Assembly: GCF_000729995.1 (NCBI RefSeq) | Contig: NZ_JNFG01000016.1 | Location: 54,894 to 118,893, forward strand | Source of the DNA: Caballeronia sordidicola | GTDB lineage: Bacteria > Pseudomonadota > Gammaproteobacteria > Burkholderiales > Burkholderiaceae | Reading direction: 5' to 3' | DNA: 64,000 bases | Shown: positions 37,350 to 46,445 of the stretch, piece by piece | How positions within the stretch are numbered: the stretch's first letter is position 1 | Layout of the letters: every line of letters begins with the position of its first letter | Translations under genes and position numbers: made by a program | The notes under the pieces: model-generated | Told to the model about the DNA's origin: nothing | What the model saw: only the letters and a program-made list of their open reading frames with translations | The model's database searches: none

Positions 37350-38732
37350 CTATCCGAGCAGACGCTTTACTCCCTCTCTGGCGTCCCGCCGGAGCTTATC
37401 CAGATCCAGCCCGGGGATCTCTCCGTCGTCGACAACAACGCGGCCATTCGCGATGCTGTATCGAACTTTTGTTGGCTCGCCGGCCGCCACGGGCGCGATC
37501 GCCATATCGTGAAAGCCGTTGAAACGCAGCGCGTCGACGTCGTACAGCACCAGGTCTGCCGCCTTGCCCACTTGCAGCGTGCCAACCGCATCCAGACCGA
37601 GTACGCCTGCGCCGCCGGCCGTCCCCCAGTGAATGGTTTCTTCCACGGTAGTGGCGGATGCCTGTTGCGCAGCACGGTGCAATAACCATGCGAAATGCGC
37701 TTCGTTGGTCATGCTCCCGGACTCGTTCGAGGCCACGCCGTCCACGCCCAATGACATGGGCACGCCTGCTGCCGCCATCTGCGGCGCCGGCGCAATACCG
37801 CTGCCAAGCCGCGCATTGCTGACCGGGCAATGCGAGCAACCGGACCGTGTTTGCGCGAGCATGGCGATCTCGCCGGGTTCCAGATGAACCAGATGGGCGA
37901 ACCATACATCTGGCCCAAGCCATTCATGCTCAGCGACAAACTCGACGGGCAGCATGCCGAATTTCTCCCGGCAGAAGTCGACGTAACGACGCGTCTCGGA
38001 CAGGTGCGTGTGCAGACGCAAGCCCATGCCGCGCGCTGCGCGTGCGATTTCCGGTAACAGCTCGGGCGGCAACGAAAAGGTCGGCGTGGTGGGCGCGACC
38101 ACGACCCGGCGCATGGAGTCAGGGCGGGCATCGTGATAGCGGGACTTCAGGCGCTCGATATCGCCGAGCATCTGGTCAAGTGACTCCGGCCGCAACACGC
38201 TGTTCGCAAACCCCGGATGGTCCCCCGCCGCCTGAAGAGCGCCACCGCGGCACAGCACGAAGCGCATGCCGAACGCGGCGGCTTCCTCGAACAGCAGGTC
38301 GCCGGTTTCAGTCGTGCCTTTTGCGTGGTAAAGATAATGGTGATCGGCGCAGGTCGTCACACCGGAGAGCAGCAGTTCCGCCAGCCCCAGACGGGCGGCG
38401 ATGCGAGCCAGGTCGGGTGTAAAGCGCGCGAGGCGAGGGTACGGCACCGCAGCAAGCCATTCCTGAAGATCGGCGTTTATACCGGCGGGGACCGCCTTCA
38501 ACAAGTTCTGGAACAGGTGATGATGCGTGTTGACCCACCCGGGATAGGCGACGCAGGAACTGGCGTCGATCACTCTTTCATCTTCTCTCGCCACGAGTTG
38601 CGGACCGATCTCCTCGATTCGTCCCGCACGAATGCGCAGGTCGACTTGACCGAGACGGGCGTGTTCGCCGCGCAGGCCGCTCATGACAGCGATAGGATTC
38701 CTGATCAACAGGGCTTCGTTTCGGGTACTCAC
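37350..38732 (-). CDS. amidohydrolase, 8-oxoguanine deaminase-like
   Basis: A 460-residue metal-dependent TIM-barrel amidohydrolase of the cytosine/guanine/8-oxoguanine deaminase and AtzB/TrzN group. The metal motif THHHLFQN, later HTHLSE (about 240) and the catalytic Asp in LGVDGVASNE are intact. The start is a GTG at 38732 with GGAG eight bases upstream; the TTG before it lies inside that site. It is the last gene of the cluster, 70 bases after a nucleobase permease, which supports a purine-like or triazine-like substrate. 8-oxoguanine deaminase (giving urate) is the best guess. Confidence 0.85.
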   Translation of the reverse strand: MSTRNEALLIRNPIAVMSGLRGEHARLGQVDLRIRAGRIEEIGPQLVAREDERVIDASSCVAYPGWVNTHHHLFQNLLKAVPAGINADLQEWLAAVPYPRLARFTPDLARIAARLGLAELLLSGVTTCADHHYLYHAKGTTETGDLLFEEAAAFGMRFVLCRGGALQAAGDHPGFANSVLRPESLDQMLGDIERLKSRYHDARPDSMRRVVVAPTTPTFSLPPELLPEIARAARGMGLRLHTHLSETRRYVDFCREKFGMLPVEFVAEHEWLGPDVWFAHLVHLEPGEIAMLAQTRSGCSHCPVSNARLGSGIAPAPQMAAAGVPMSLGVDGVASNESGSMTNEAHFAWLLHRAAQQASATTVEETIHWGTAGGAGVLGLDAVGTLQVGKAADLVLYDVDALRFNGFHDMAIAPVAAGEPTKVRYSIANGRVVVDDGEIPGLDLDKLRRDAREGVKRLLG

Positions 38733-38802
38733 TTTTGTCTCTCCTTGCAACGCTTATGCTGTGCGGTGGCGCAGAGACGGCCGCCACACGATTCGGTCTG
38801 GT

Positions 38803-40140
38803 TTATTCCCGGACCAGTTGATGTGCCTCGACCACGACCTCCTCGTGCGCGCCGTTAAGCACCGCATTGAGGGCCACGGAGACGAGACAGGCGAGCACGA
38901 CGCCGCTGTGCAGGAACGGCTGGGTCCACTCGGGCATCTGCCTGAATACCTCGGGGGCCATCACGGGAATCAGCGCTGTCGCGATCGTGAAGCCCACGAT
39001 CAACACGTTGTATCGGTTGCTTTCGAAGTCGACCTTTGAGAGCGTCTGCACGCCTGCTGCGACGACGACGCCGAACATCGCGATCCCAGCTCCGCCGAGC
39101 GCGGCGGCAGGCGTCGCTGCGACGACCGCGCCTATCTTCGGCACCAGGGCCACGACGCACATCAGCGCACCGCTGGTGGCAACTACCCAGCGGCTTCGCA
39201 CACCGGTGAGGATCACGAGCCCGACATTCTCCATGAACGCGATAAACGGAAACGCCGCGAACATTCCGGCGATGGCGCTGGCAAGGCCGTTGGCGCGCAG
39301 GCCGCGCACAACTTCCTCTTCGGTGACCTGCTTGTCGACAATGCCGCCGATCGCGATGAAGAGCCCCATTGACTCGACCATCTGCACGACCATGACAACG
39401 ATCATGGTCAGCACCGGTACGACGGCGAATACCGGCGTGCCGAAGTGGAAAGGATAGGGTACTGTGAACCACGGCGCGCTCCTGACGCCGCTGTAGTTCC
39501 CCATCCCGAGCAGGCACGCGACAATCCCGCCGGCAATGAGCCCGATCAACACTGAAAGATTGCGCAGGAACGGCGAGCCGAACCGATTGACCGCGAGTAT
39601 CACGAGGGCGACGAACAGCGCGACCATCAGGAACGGCGATGCGCCGAATTGGGGGTTCTGCCGTCCGCCTGCTGCCCACTCGTAGGCCACCGGAAACAAT
39701 TGCAAGCCGATCACGGTCACGATGCAACCGGTCACGACGGGAGGAAAGAAGCGTCGCAGCCGGCCGACCAGGGGTGCTGCGAACAGAGTGAACAAACCCG
39801 CCCCGATCACGGCGCCGCACACGCCCGCGAAGCCGACATTCGGATTCGAGCCAATGGCGATCACCGGTCCGACACTGCTGAACGCAACGCCTTGGAGGAT
39901 CGGCAAACGCACGCCGAATTTCCAGAAGCCTATGGTTTGCAGCAGTGTCGAGATACCCGAGCAAAAAAGCGCGGTGCTGATCAGGATGGTCGTGTCGGCG
40001 GACGACATCTTGAGCGCCGACGCGACGATGAGCGGCACCGCAATCGCGCCGATATAAGCAACCAGCATGTGCTGAAGTCCGAGCGTAATCAACTGGCGCT
40101 TCGGCAGGCGCTGATCGACAGGGTGTGGGGCGGTGTTCAT
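38803..40140 (-). CDS. NCS2 family nucleobase:cation symporter
   Basis: A 445-residue inner-membrane permease of the uracil/xanthine NCS2 family with about 14 hydrophobic segments. The family region QHMLVAYIGAIAVPL starts helix 1, and the substrate motif area VESMGLFIAIG (helix 8) and the PFIAFMENVGLV region (helix 10) are visible. AGGAGA precedes the ATG. It probably imports a purine, pyrimidine or related heterocycle with protons, feeding the adjacent deaminase and possibly the decarboxylases upstream. Confidence 0.92.
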   Translation of the reverse strand: MNTAPHPVDQRLPKRQLITLGLQHMLVAYIGAIAVPLIVASALKMSSADTTILISTALFCSGISTLLQTIGFWKFGVRLPILQGVAFSSVGPVIAIGSNPNVGFAGVCGAVIGAGLFTLFAAPLVGRLRRFFPPVVTGCIVTVIGLQLFPVAYEWAAGGRQNPQFGASPFLMVALFVALVILAVNRFGSPFLRNLSVLIGLIAGGIVACLLGMGNYSGVRSAPWFTVPYPFHFGTPVFAVVPVLTMIVVMVVQMVESMGLFIAIGGIVDKQVTEEEVVRGLRANGLASAIAGMFAAFPFIAFMENVGLVILTGVRSRWVVATSGALMCVVALVPKIGAVVAATPAAALGGAGIAMFGVVVAAGVQTLSKVDFESNRYNVLIVGFTIATALIPVMAPEVFRQMPEWTQPFLHSGVVLACLVSVALNAVLNGAHEEVVVEAHQLVRE

Positions 40141-40254
40141 CGAATGTCTCCTGAATTTTCGTTATTGACCAGCACGCGGCCCGCGGCACGTGTGCACGCG
40201 CTGTTTTGGCAGCAGTCGCGCCACGAGTAATCCGCGGGCCGGCTATTCAACCCG

Positions 40255-41322
40255 TCAGGCCGTTATAGGTGCGCCGAGACAGGCATGGAAGCGGTCGGTC
40301 AGATCGGCACGATCGAGATTGCGGCCGATAAAAACAATGCGGCTGGTCCGTGGCTCGCACCCCCAGGCCTGCGCCGCGCGCAGCTCAATAACGTTGTGCA
40401 CGCCCTGAAGCACGTAGCGGCAGGGTTGCCCTCGCACGGCAAGGATTCCCTTCATGCGAAACAGCTGGCTCGCATCCGACGAGCGTAGTTGAGCAAGCCA
40501 GTCCTGCAATGCATCGAGATCGACCTCGGCGGATACCTCGATACAGACCGACGAGACACTGGCGTCGTGTTCGTGTTCGTGCTCATCTGCGTGCTCGTTG
40601 TGCTCGTGATTCTCATGCCCGTGCTCATGCTCGGAAAGTCCCCCCGTTTCGACCAACTGCTGTGAGAACTCGGAGGCGCCCACGCCAAGGATCTTCCCCA
40701 GGTCGATCAGCGCATAGCTTGACGGGACGATGTCGGCGGTGGCGTTCAATCCACGAATCCGGGCGGTCAGGGCGGCAACTTCCTGCTCGCTCACAAGATC
40801 TACCTTGTTGATCACAATACGGTCCGCGCACACGATCTGGTCTACTGCCTGATTGTCAGAACCGTCGAGGAGGATGTCGTCCAGATGCGCCGCAATATGC
40901 TTGGCGTCAACCATTGTCACGACTGCGTCAAGCGTGACCTGTTTCGCGATTGGATCGTCGAGGAAGAAGGTTTGCGCGACCGGATACGGATCGGCAAGAC
41001 CGCTCGTCTCCACAATAATGTGGTCGAGCCGCTCGGGCCTCTCGACCAGTGTGCGTACGATGCGCACCAGATCTTCGCGCACCGCGCCGACACAGCAGAC
41101 ACAGCCGTTCGTCATCTCGTAGATTTCTTCGGTCGATTCAAGCACCAGACCGCCGTCGATGCCTATTTCGCCGAACTCGTTTTCGATCACGGCAATCTTG
41201 CGGCCGTGGTTTTCGCGCAGGATGTAGTTCAACAGCGTTGTTTTGCCTGCGCCAAGGAAGCCGGCCAAAATGGTGACCGGAATTTTTTCGGCTTCGTGAT
41301 GGGTCATGTGGATGGTGTTCAT
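40255..41322 (-). CDS. CobW/COG0523 family metal-insertion GTPase
   Basis: A 355-residue G3E-family GTPase: Walker A GAGKTT, the GCVCC (CxCC) metal motif, ENEFGE switch region and NKVDL guanine motif. Between the GTPase and C-terminal CobW_C domains lies a His/Glu-rich metal loop ([16 protein letters not shown] and more). Such proteins move zinc or another metal to client enzymes. I chose the ATG at 41322 with AGGAGA upstream. Its place inside an operon with three amidohydrolases suggests that it metallates them, a role inferred from context. Confidence 0.9.
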   Translation of the reverse strand: MNTIHMTHHEAEKIPVTILAGFLGAGKTTLLNYILRENHGRKIAVIENEFGEIGIDGGLVLESTEEIYEMTNGCVCCVGAVREDLVRIVRTLVERPERLDHIIVETSGLADPYPVAQTFFLDDPIAKQVTLDAVVTMVDAKHIAAHLDDILLDGSDNQAVDQIVCADRIVINKVDLVSEQEVAALTARIRGLNATADIVPSSYALIDLGKILGVGASEFSQQLVETGGLSEHEHGHENHEHNEHADEHEHEHDASVSSVCIEVSAEVDLDALQDWLAQLRSSDASQLFRMKGILAVRGQPCRYVLQGVHNVIELRAAQAWGCEPRTSRIVFIGRNLDRADLTDRFHACLGAPITA

Positions 41323-41381
41323 CGATCGTCTCCTGGTGGTCGTATTGACTGCTGATGCCTGGCTAGCCTTCATGCGGAACC

Positions 41382-41978
41382 TCATGCAGTAAGCGGTTCT
41401 TCGACGGCTTCCCGCCAGCGGGTAACGGTGCCGGTCTCGAGCCCGAACAAATCGAGCACACGGCCGAGCGTGTGATCTATCACCTGTTCGAGCGATTGCG
41501 GCCGGGTGTAGAACGCGGGAACGGGCGGTGCCACGATGGCGCCCATCTCGGTGACGGCGGTCATGTTGCGCAGATGCGCCAGCGTGAGCGGTGTCTCGCG
41601 CGCGAGCAGGACAAGCGGCCGGCGTTCTTTCAGCGTCACGTCGGCTGCTCTTGAAATGAGGCCGAGCGACATGCCGTTAGCAATTTCGGCAAGGGTCTTC
41701 ATCGAGCAGGGGGCGACAATCATCCCCATCGTGCGGAACGAGCCGCTTGCGATGCTTGCTGCGAGATCGTCGCAACGATGTGTCCTGGTAGCGAGCGCGC
41801 TGACGTCGGCGAGTTTGTAATCGGTCTCGTGCGTCATCGTAAGCAGGGCAGCGCGAGAGATGATCAGATGCGTTTCCACATCCAGTTCTCGCAGCAATTC
41901 AAGCAAGCGCACGCCGTAGATGAATCCCGATGCACCGCTGATGCCGACCACCATGCGGCGTTTTTTATCGATCGTCAT
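41382..41978 (-). CDS. ubiX: UbiX family flavin prenyltransferase
   Basis: A 198-residue flavin prenyltransferase, which makes prenylated FMN for UbiD-type decarboxylases (EC 2.5.1.129). The FMN-binding [11 protein letters not shown], the [15 protein letters not shown] loop and the [14 protein letters not shown] motif are all present. Its start overlaps the stop of the UbiD gene by four bases. This coupled pair is the usual sign of a reversible (de)carboxylase with its cofactor maker. Confidence 0.95.
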   Translation of the reverse strand: MTIDKKRRMVVGISGASGFIYGVRLLELLRELDVETHLIISRAALLTMTHETDYKLADVSALATRTHRCDDLAASIASGSFRTMGMIVAPCSMKTLAEIANGMSLGLISRAADVTLKERRPLVLLARETPLTLAHLRNMTAVTEMGAIVAPPVPAFYTRPQSLEQVIDHTLGRVLDLFGLETGTVTRWREAVEEPLTA

Positions 41979-43381
41979 GCCTGTACTCCGTGTTCGATAC
42001 CGGCAAGCAATGAACGCGCATGATCGATCGCACGTTCGCCAATGCGTGCGCGAACGCCATCGAACGTGGACCCGCGAGTCGCATCAATACCCATGCGCGA
42101 GGTCGTGCCTGAAGCTGACGAAGAAGGATCGAGCGGGCTGCCCGGCAAGCCGTCGATGATGAACAGGTCGCGATGCGGCTGGAAATGCGTGGCGACCGCC
42201 CATAACACTTGTGTGTCGTCGCTGATGTCGATGTCGCTGTCCACCGCGATCACGTTCTTCAGATAAGGGTCCCAGCCGAGCAATGCGAGCATGATCTGGC
42301 GCGCTTCACCGTCGCGCGACTGGTTCAGTGCGACATAGCAATGGAAGTGCGTGCCGGAATTCGGGTAGTGAAGCGCTGTCACGGATGGAAAACGCGCCAT
42401 CAACTTCTCGCTCATTTCCGCCTCCCGCGGCAAACGCGCGAGCGTCAGGTGCTCGGCATACGGACCGCCGACCACATCGACAAGCCATGCATTGCGACGG
42501 CGCATCATGGTGTCGACGCGCAGCACATTGTTGGTCGAGCGGTCCGACGAATAACCGGAGAATTCCCCGAACGGACCTTCTTCGGCGCGCTCGGCCGGAT
42601 CGATCGTGCCTTCGAGCACGAACTCGGCAGCAGCGGGTACGCCTATGCCGTAACGCGGTGTACGCACGAGTTCAAGCGGCGCGTTAAACAGGCCCCCGGC
42701 AATCGAACGCTCGTCAGTGCCGAACGGTACCCGCGCGGAAGCTGCCAGCATGAAGAGCGGATGAGCACCGATCACCATTGCAACGCGGAGCACGTCGCCG
42801 CGTTGCTGCGCGCTTTGCAGCATCCGCCAGAGGTGGCCGCGTGAATGCAGGCTGGTGGCGAGTGCACTGCGCGCGTGGCGCATGGAACGGTGGTAACTCA
42901 GGTTGGCGATGCCCGTCACCGGATCTTCGGCTACGATCACCGCGTTGGTAATGTAGGGGCCGCGGTCGGTATCGAAATGCCGGATCATTGGCAGGTGATC
43001 GAGGTCGACTGCATCGCCTTCGGTTACCTGATCGAGCACTGGGCCATTCGCTACGAAACGCGGCGCAAGCGGCGCATTCGCACGGCGTTGATAGGCTTCA
43101 AACAACTGCGGCGGTTCAACACCGAACAACCGCGCAATGCGACTGCGCGACGCAAAGACGTTAGTGACCAGCGGCGTGTCCAAACCATCGACCTGCTCGC
43201 AAACCAGCATCTCGTGCCGGCCTCGCGCCGCGAGTTCCGCGACCAGCGCAGTCACATGCTGATCGGCGGACAACGGCTGCCTGATCGTCAGCACGTCATC
43301 GGGAAAGAGGTCGCGATAGGTGGACACGAACGCGTGAAAGTCCTGCGTACCCGCGAGTTCGTGCAAGCGTGCATCGGCCAT
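41975..43381 (-). CDS. ubiD: UbiD family decarboxylase
   Basis: A 468-residue prenyl-FMN-dependent decarboxylase. The catalytic region EEGPFGEFSGYSSDR, the metal/prFMN-binding NLSYHRSM stretch and the C-terminal VDSDIDISDDTQVLWAVATHFQP block match the family. Members decarboxylate aromatic, heteroaromatic or unsaturated acids. GGAG lies 7 bases before the ATG at 43381. With a nucleobase permease and amidohydrolases in the operon, the acid may be heterocyclic; the subfamily cannot be decided by eye. Confidence 0.93.
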   Translation of the reverse strand: MADARLHELAGTQDFHAFVSTYRDLFPDDVLTIRQPLSADQHVTALVAELAARGRHEMLVCEQVDGLDTPLVTNVFASRSRIARLFGVEPPQLFEAYQRRANAPLAPRFVANGPVLDQVTEGDAVDLDHLPMIRHFDTDRGPYITNAVIVAEDPVTGIANLSYHRSMRHARSALATSLHSRGHLWRMLQSAQQRGDVLRVAMVIGAHPLFMLAASARVPFGTDERSIAGGLFNAPLELVRTPRYGIGVPAAAEFVLEGTIDPAERAEEGPFGEFSGYSSDRSTNNVLRVDTMMRRRNAWLVDVVGGPYAEHLTLARLPREAEMSEKLMARFPSVTALHYPNSGTHFHCYVALNQSRDGEARQIMLALLGWDPYLKNVIAVDSDIDISDDTQVLWAVATHFQPHRDLFIIDGLPGSPLDPSSSASGTTSRMGIDATRGSTFDGVRARIGERAIDHARSLLAGIEHGVQA

Positions 43382-43462
43382 GGTGGGCTCCGGCGTGTGA
43401 ACAAGAGAGGTGAGACGACCACGGGCGCAGATACGGATACGGCGCCCGCGGTCCCCCATCAA

Positions 43463-44368
43463 CTACACATAGCTCGCCTTGAGGCGCTTCTCAGCCTCGG
43501 CCAGATCTTTCGGCGGTTTGCTCGGCTCGATGCCGACCAACCTCGCTATGTTGTTGCCCATGTAGTCTTCGAGTCCGTCTTCGTCCAGGTCCATGCCTTG
43601 CGGCGCGGGCGAACACAGCATCTCGAGTTCACGCAACCACATGCCCGGCTCGTTCGGGGGCGAGTCCGTGCCGAACACGATCTTGTCGCGCGGCAACTCT
43701 TTCGCGAACTCAACAATGCGCGACTGATAACACCAGCCCGACTCGCAATACACGTTCGGCGTGTCCATCGCCATCCAGAAGGATTCGAATGAATAATTGC
43801 CGCCGGTCTGAATCCCGAAGTGGCCGATGATGAAGTTCACCATCGGAAATTCGCGGATGATCGGATAAAACTGCGTCGGGATGGTGTACGGTCCGTCGCC
43901 GGTATGAATCAACACGACCACGCCCAATTCCGCGCATTTCTTCATGGCGGGACGCAACCAGTCGAGCGCACGATCAGGCCGGTAGCCATGCATGTTGGCG
44001 TGCAGCTTCAACATCTTGAAGCCGTACTCCTTCACATGGAACTCGAGTTCGGCCGCGCCGTTTTCCGGGCCCCAGCGCGGGTTGTACGTGAAGTTGCCGA
44101 TGAACCTGTCGGGGTATTTCTGCGTTAGTTCGGCGATGTACGCCATGTAGTCGCGAATACCTTCGCGGCCACGCCGGTTACCGTCGCGATAACCCGTGTT
44201 GCCGGGCGGCGGCTGGATGAACCCCATGTCGATACGGCGCGGCTTGCCGTTGATCATGTACGGGCCGTCCATCATCTTGAGCAGGCGCTCGCCGGTGAAC
44301 GGCTCGCCGGTATGACGCCAGGCTTCGTCGACGAGATTGGTCGGGTGCAGATGGGTATCGATGATCAT
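43463..44368 (-). CDS. ACMSD-type amidohydrolase (intact HxH)
   Basis: A 301-residue amidohydrolase_2 protein of the ACMSD / gamma-resorcylate / isoorotate decarboxylase superfamily, which uses a metal-bound water for non-oxidative decarboxylation or hydrolysis. Metal ligands are visible: HxH (His6, His8), His155 in LIHTGDGP, His183 in IGHFG and Asp235 in FGTDSPP. The ATG overlaps the stop of the paralogue upstream by four bases. About half of the residues match that paralogue, so the pair arose by tandem duplication. Confidence 0.9.
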   Translation of the reverse strand: MIIDTHLHPTNLVDEAWRHTGEPFTGERLLKMMDGPYMINGKPRRIDMGFIQPPPGNTGYRDGNRRGREGIRDYMAYIAELTQKYPDRFIGNFTYNPRWGPENGAAELEFHVKEYGFKMLKLHANMHGYRPDRALDWLRPAMKKCAELGVVVLIHTGDGPYTIPTQFYPIIREFPMVNFIIGHFGIQTGGNYSFESFWMAMDTPNVYCESGWCYQSRIVEFAKELPRDKIVFGTDSPPNEPGMWLRELEMLCSPAPQGMDLDEDGLEDYMGNNIARLVGIEPSKPPKDLAEAEKRLKASYV

Positions 44369-45285
44369 GCGCGGACTCCGGCAAACTGGTTCAAATAATC
44401 GTGTGCTTGCTCCACACTGCGCGGCGGCGGACTCGGTTCGAGGCCGATCATTCGCGCGAGGTTGTTGCCGAGGTAATCCTCGAGCGTGTCCTCGTCGAGA
44501 TTGAGACCCTGCGGCGGCTCGTGGCACAGGACTTCGAGCAGGCGCAGCCACATGCCCGGTTCGTTCGGCGGCGTGTCGGAGCCATACAGGATCTTGTGCG
44601 TGGGCAGCACCTTCGCAAATTCGACAATGCGCGATTGCAGGCACCAGCTCGACTCGCAATAGACGTTGGGGGTATCCATCGCCATCTGGAACGGCTCGAA
44701 GCAATACACGCCACCGGTCTGCACGCCGAAGTGCGCCATGATGAAATTCACCGATGGAAACTCGCGGATCAACGGATACCACTCGGTCGGAATGCTGTAT
44801 GGACCATCGCCGGTATGAAGCTTGACGAGCAAGCCAAGCTCGGCGCATTTGCGCAAGGCCGGGCGCAACCAGTCGAGCGCGCGGTCCGGCCGGTAGGCGT
44901 GCATATTGGCCTGCAACTGGACCATCTTGAAGCCGTGTTCCTTCGCATAGAACTCGATAGCCTTGGCCCCGTTCTCAGGACCGCAACGCGGGTTGTAGAC
45001 GAAGCAGCCGAGCAGTCGGTCGGGGTAGCGTTGAACCAGCTCGACGGTGTAGGCCATGTAGTCGTCGATCGATTCACGGCCGGAACGCTCGCCGTCGGTC
45101 CACGTATAGATGGTGTTGCCCTGGGGCGGCTGGATAAAAGCCTTGTCGATGCGGCGCGGTTTGCCGTTAATGACGTATGGCCCGTCGAGCGTCTTGAGCA
45201 GGCGTTCGCCCGTGAACGGCTCGCCGTCGTGGCGCCAGGCGAGGTCGACCAGGTTGGTCGGGTAACAGCTTGTGTCGATGATCAT
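44365..45285 (-). CDS. ACMSD-type amidohydrolase paralogue lacking the HxH motif
   Basis: A 306-residue paralogue of the next gene, colinear along its length. The remaining ligands are kept (His157 in KLHTGDGP, His185 in MAHFG, Asp237 in YGSDTPP), but the N-terminal metal motif reads Asp4-Thr5-Ser6-Cys7-Tyr8 where the partner has Asp-Thr-His-Leu-His. It may therefore bind its metal differently, be a non-catalytic partner in a hetero-oligomer, or catalyse something else. GGGAG lies before the ATG at 45285. It is the first gene of the operon, divergent from a LysR gene. Confidence 0.88.
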   Translation of the reverse strand: MIIDTSCYPTNLVDLAWRHDGEPFTGERLLKTLDGPYVINGKPRRIDKAFIQPPQGNTIYTWTDGERSGRESIDDYMAYTVELVQRYPDRLLGCFVYNPRCGPENGAKAIEFYAKEHGFKMVQLQANMHAYRPDRALDWLRPALRKCAELGLLVKLHTGDGPYSIPTEWYPLIREFPSVNFIMAHFGVQTGGVYCFEPFQMAMDTPNVYCESSWCLQSRIVEFAKVLPTHKILYGSDTPPNEPGMWLRLLEVLCHEPPQGLNLDEDTLEDYLGNNLARMIGLEPSPPPRSVEQAHDYLNQFAGVRA

Positions 45286-45515
45286 GTACTCGATCTCCCA
45301 TAACAGAGGAACTGGCATTAACCAGTTGCCGGATCGCTGGCAGGCGCATCTGCGGATGTGCATTGCGGCCCTTTGCAAAGCACTATTTTTTTAGCGCTTT
45401 CCCCTCGCCGGCATCGAGTGTCACACTGATGTGCACTGCTGCTTGATTCGCAGTCTCTTCAAAGCGAAGCGCTCTGTACAATATTTTTTAACGTGACTCT
45501 TGATACGTAGGCGAT
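45286..45515. promoter_or_regulatory. divergent promoter region of amidohydrolase operon and LysR
   Basis: This 230-base region separates the divergent operon and its LysR gene. A -10-like TACAAT lies at 45477-45482, 33 bases before the LysR ATG. Short AGCGCT palindromes recur (near 45395 and 45469). A LysR box is expected here, but I cannot point to one clear T-N11-A site. Confidence 0.4.
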
Positions 45516-46445
45516 ATGGACATCCGGCTGTTGCGTTACTTCGCGGTGCTTGCCGACGAGTTGCATTTCGGCCGCGCAGCCGCGCGCCTGCACATTTCCC
45601 AGCCCCCTTTGAGCCAGCAGATCAGGCTGCTTGAAGAGGAGCTGGGCACGGCTCTTTTCACGCGCTCGCAACATCGTGTGGAACTCACGGAGGCAGGGAA
45701 AACACTGAAGGAACAGGTGCCCCTGGTGTTCGCGCAGTTCGAACGGGCGATCGATCTGGCGCGTTGCGCGGGACGAGGAGAAGTAGGGAACCTCGAGATA
45801 GGCATCATCAGTTCCGCGATGGTCGACGCCATTCCTCTCGCGCTGCGCGCGTTCGATGAGCGTTATCCGGCCGTACGCTGGACGCTGCACGAAATGACGC
45901 CCGCCGCGCAGATACAAGCGCTCAAGGAGCACCGCCTGGACGTGTGTTTCTTTCGTATGACCCATGACGACCCCGAGATCCAGAGCGAGGTGGTCGTGCG
46001 GGAATGTGCAATGGCCGTGCTGCCGCCGGGACACCGGTTCGCACAGAGACAGGAGATAGCGTTAAAGGAGTTGCACGCGGAGCGCTTCGTGTCGTTTGGC
46101 CTGACGCAGTCAAAGCTTGCGAGGTACTTACGGGACTGTTGTATTGAAGCCGGGTTTACGCCAAAGATCGAGCAGGAGGTGGTCGAAGTGCAGACGTTGC
46201 TGTGCCTGGTGAGGCAAGGGCTCGGCGTGGCGCTTGTGCCGTCCTCGTCGCAGCAGTTGACGACCGGCGGTGTGGTCTTCAAGCCGTTGAGCGGACAACC
46301 GCCGGAGGTGTCGCTCTATGCGCGTTATCGGACAGGCGATACGTCGCCGGTGCTACGGCTGTTTCTTGATACCGTGCGCCAGTGCGCCGAAGCGCCTGTT
46401 CTTGAAGCACGTCTTACTCAAGGCTCTGCGCAACCAGCGCCTTGA
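45516..46445 (+). CDS. LysR family transcriptional regulator
   Basis: A 309-residue LysR regulator of the CatR/BenM/TfdR-like group: N-terminal helix-turn-helix (MDIRLLRYFAVLADE, HISQPPLSQQIRLLEEEL) and effector domain with IGIISSAMV opening the first lobe. It is divergent from the amidohydrolase/UbiD operon and is its probable regulator. Its last 32 bases overlap the 3' end of the convergent LysR gene at 46414-47307. Confidence 0.94.
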   Translation: MDIRLLRYFAVLADELHFGRAAARLHISQPPLSQQIRLLEEELGTALFTRSQHRVELTEAGKTLKEQVPLVFAQFERAIDLARCAGRGEVGNLEIGIISSAMVDAIPLALRAFDERYPAVRWTLHEMTPAAQIQALKEHRLDVCFFRMTHDDPEIQSEVVVRECAMAVLPPGHRFAQRQEIALKELHAERFVSFGLTQSKLARYLRDCCIEAGFTPKIEQEVVEVQTLLCLVRQGLGVALVPSSSQQLTTGGVVFKPLSGQPPEVSLYARYRTGDTSPVLRLFLDTVRQCAEAPVLEARLTQGSAQPAP

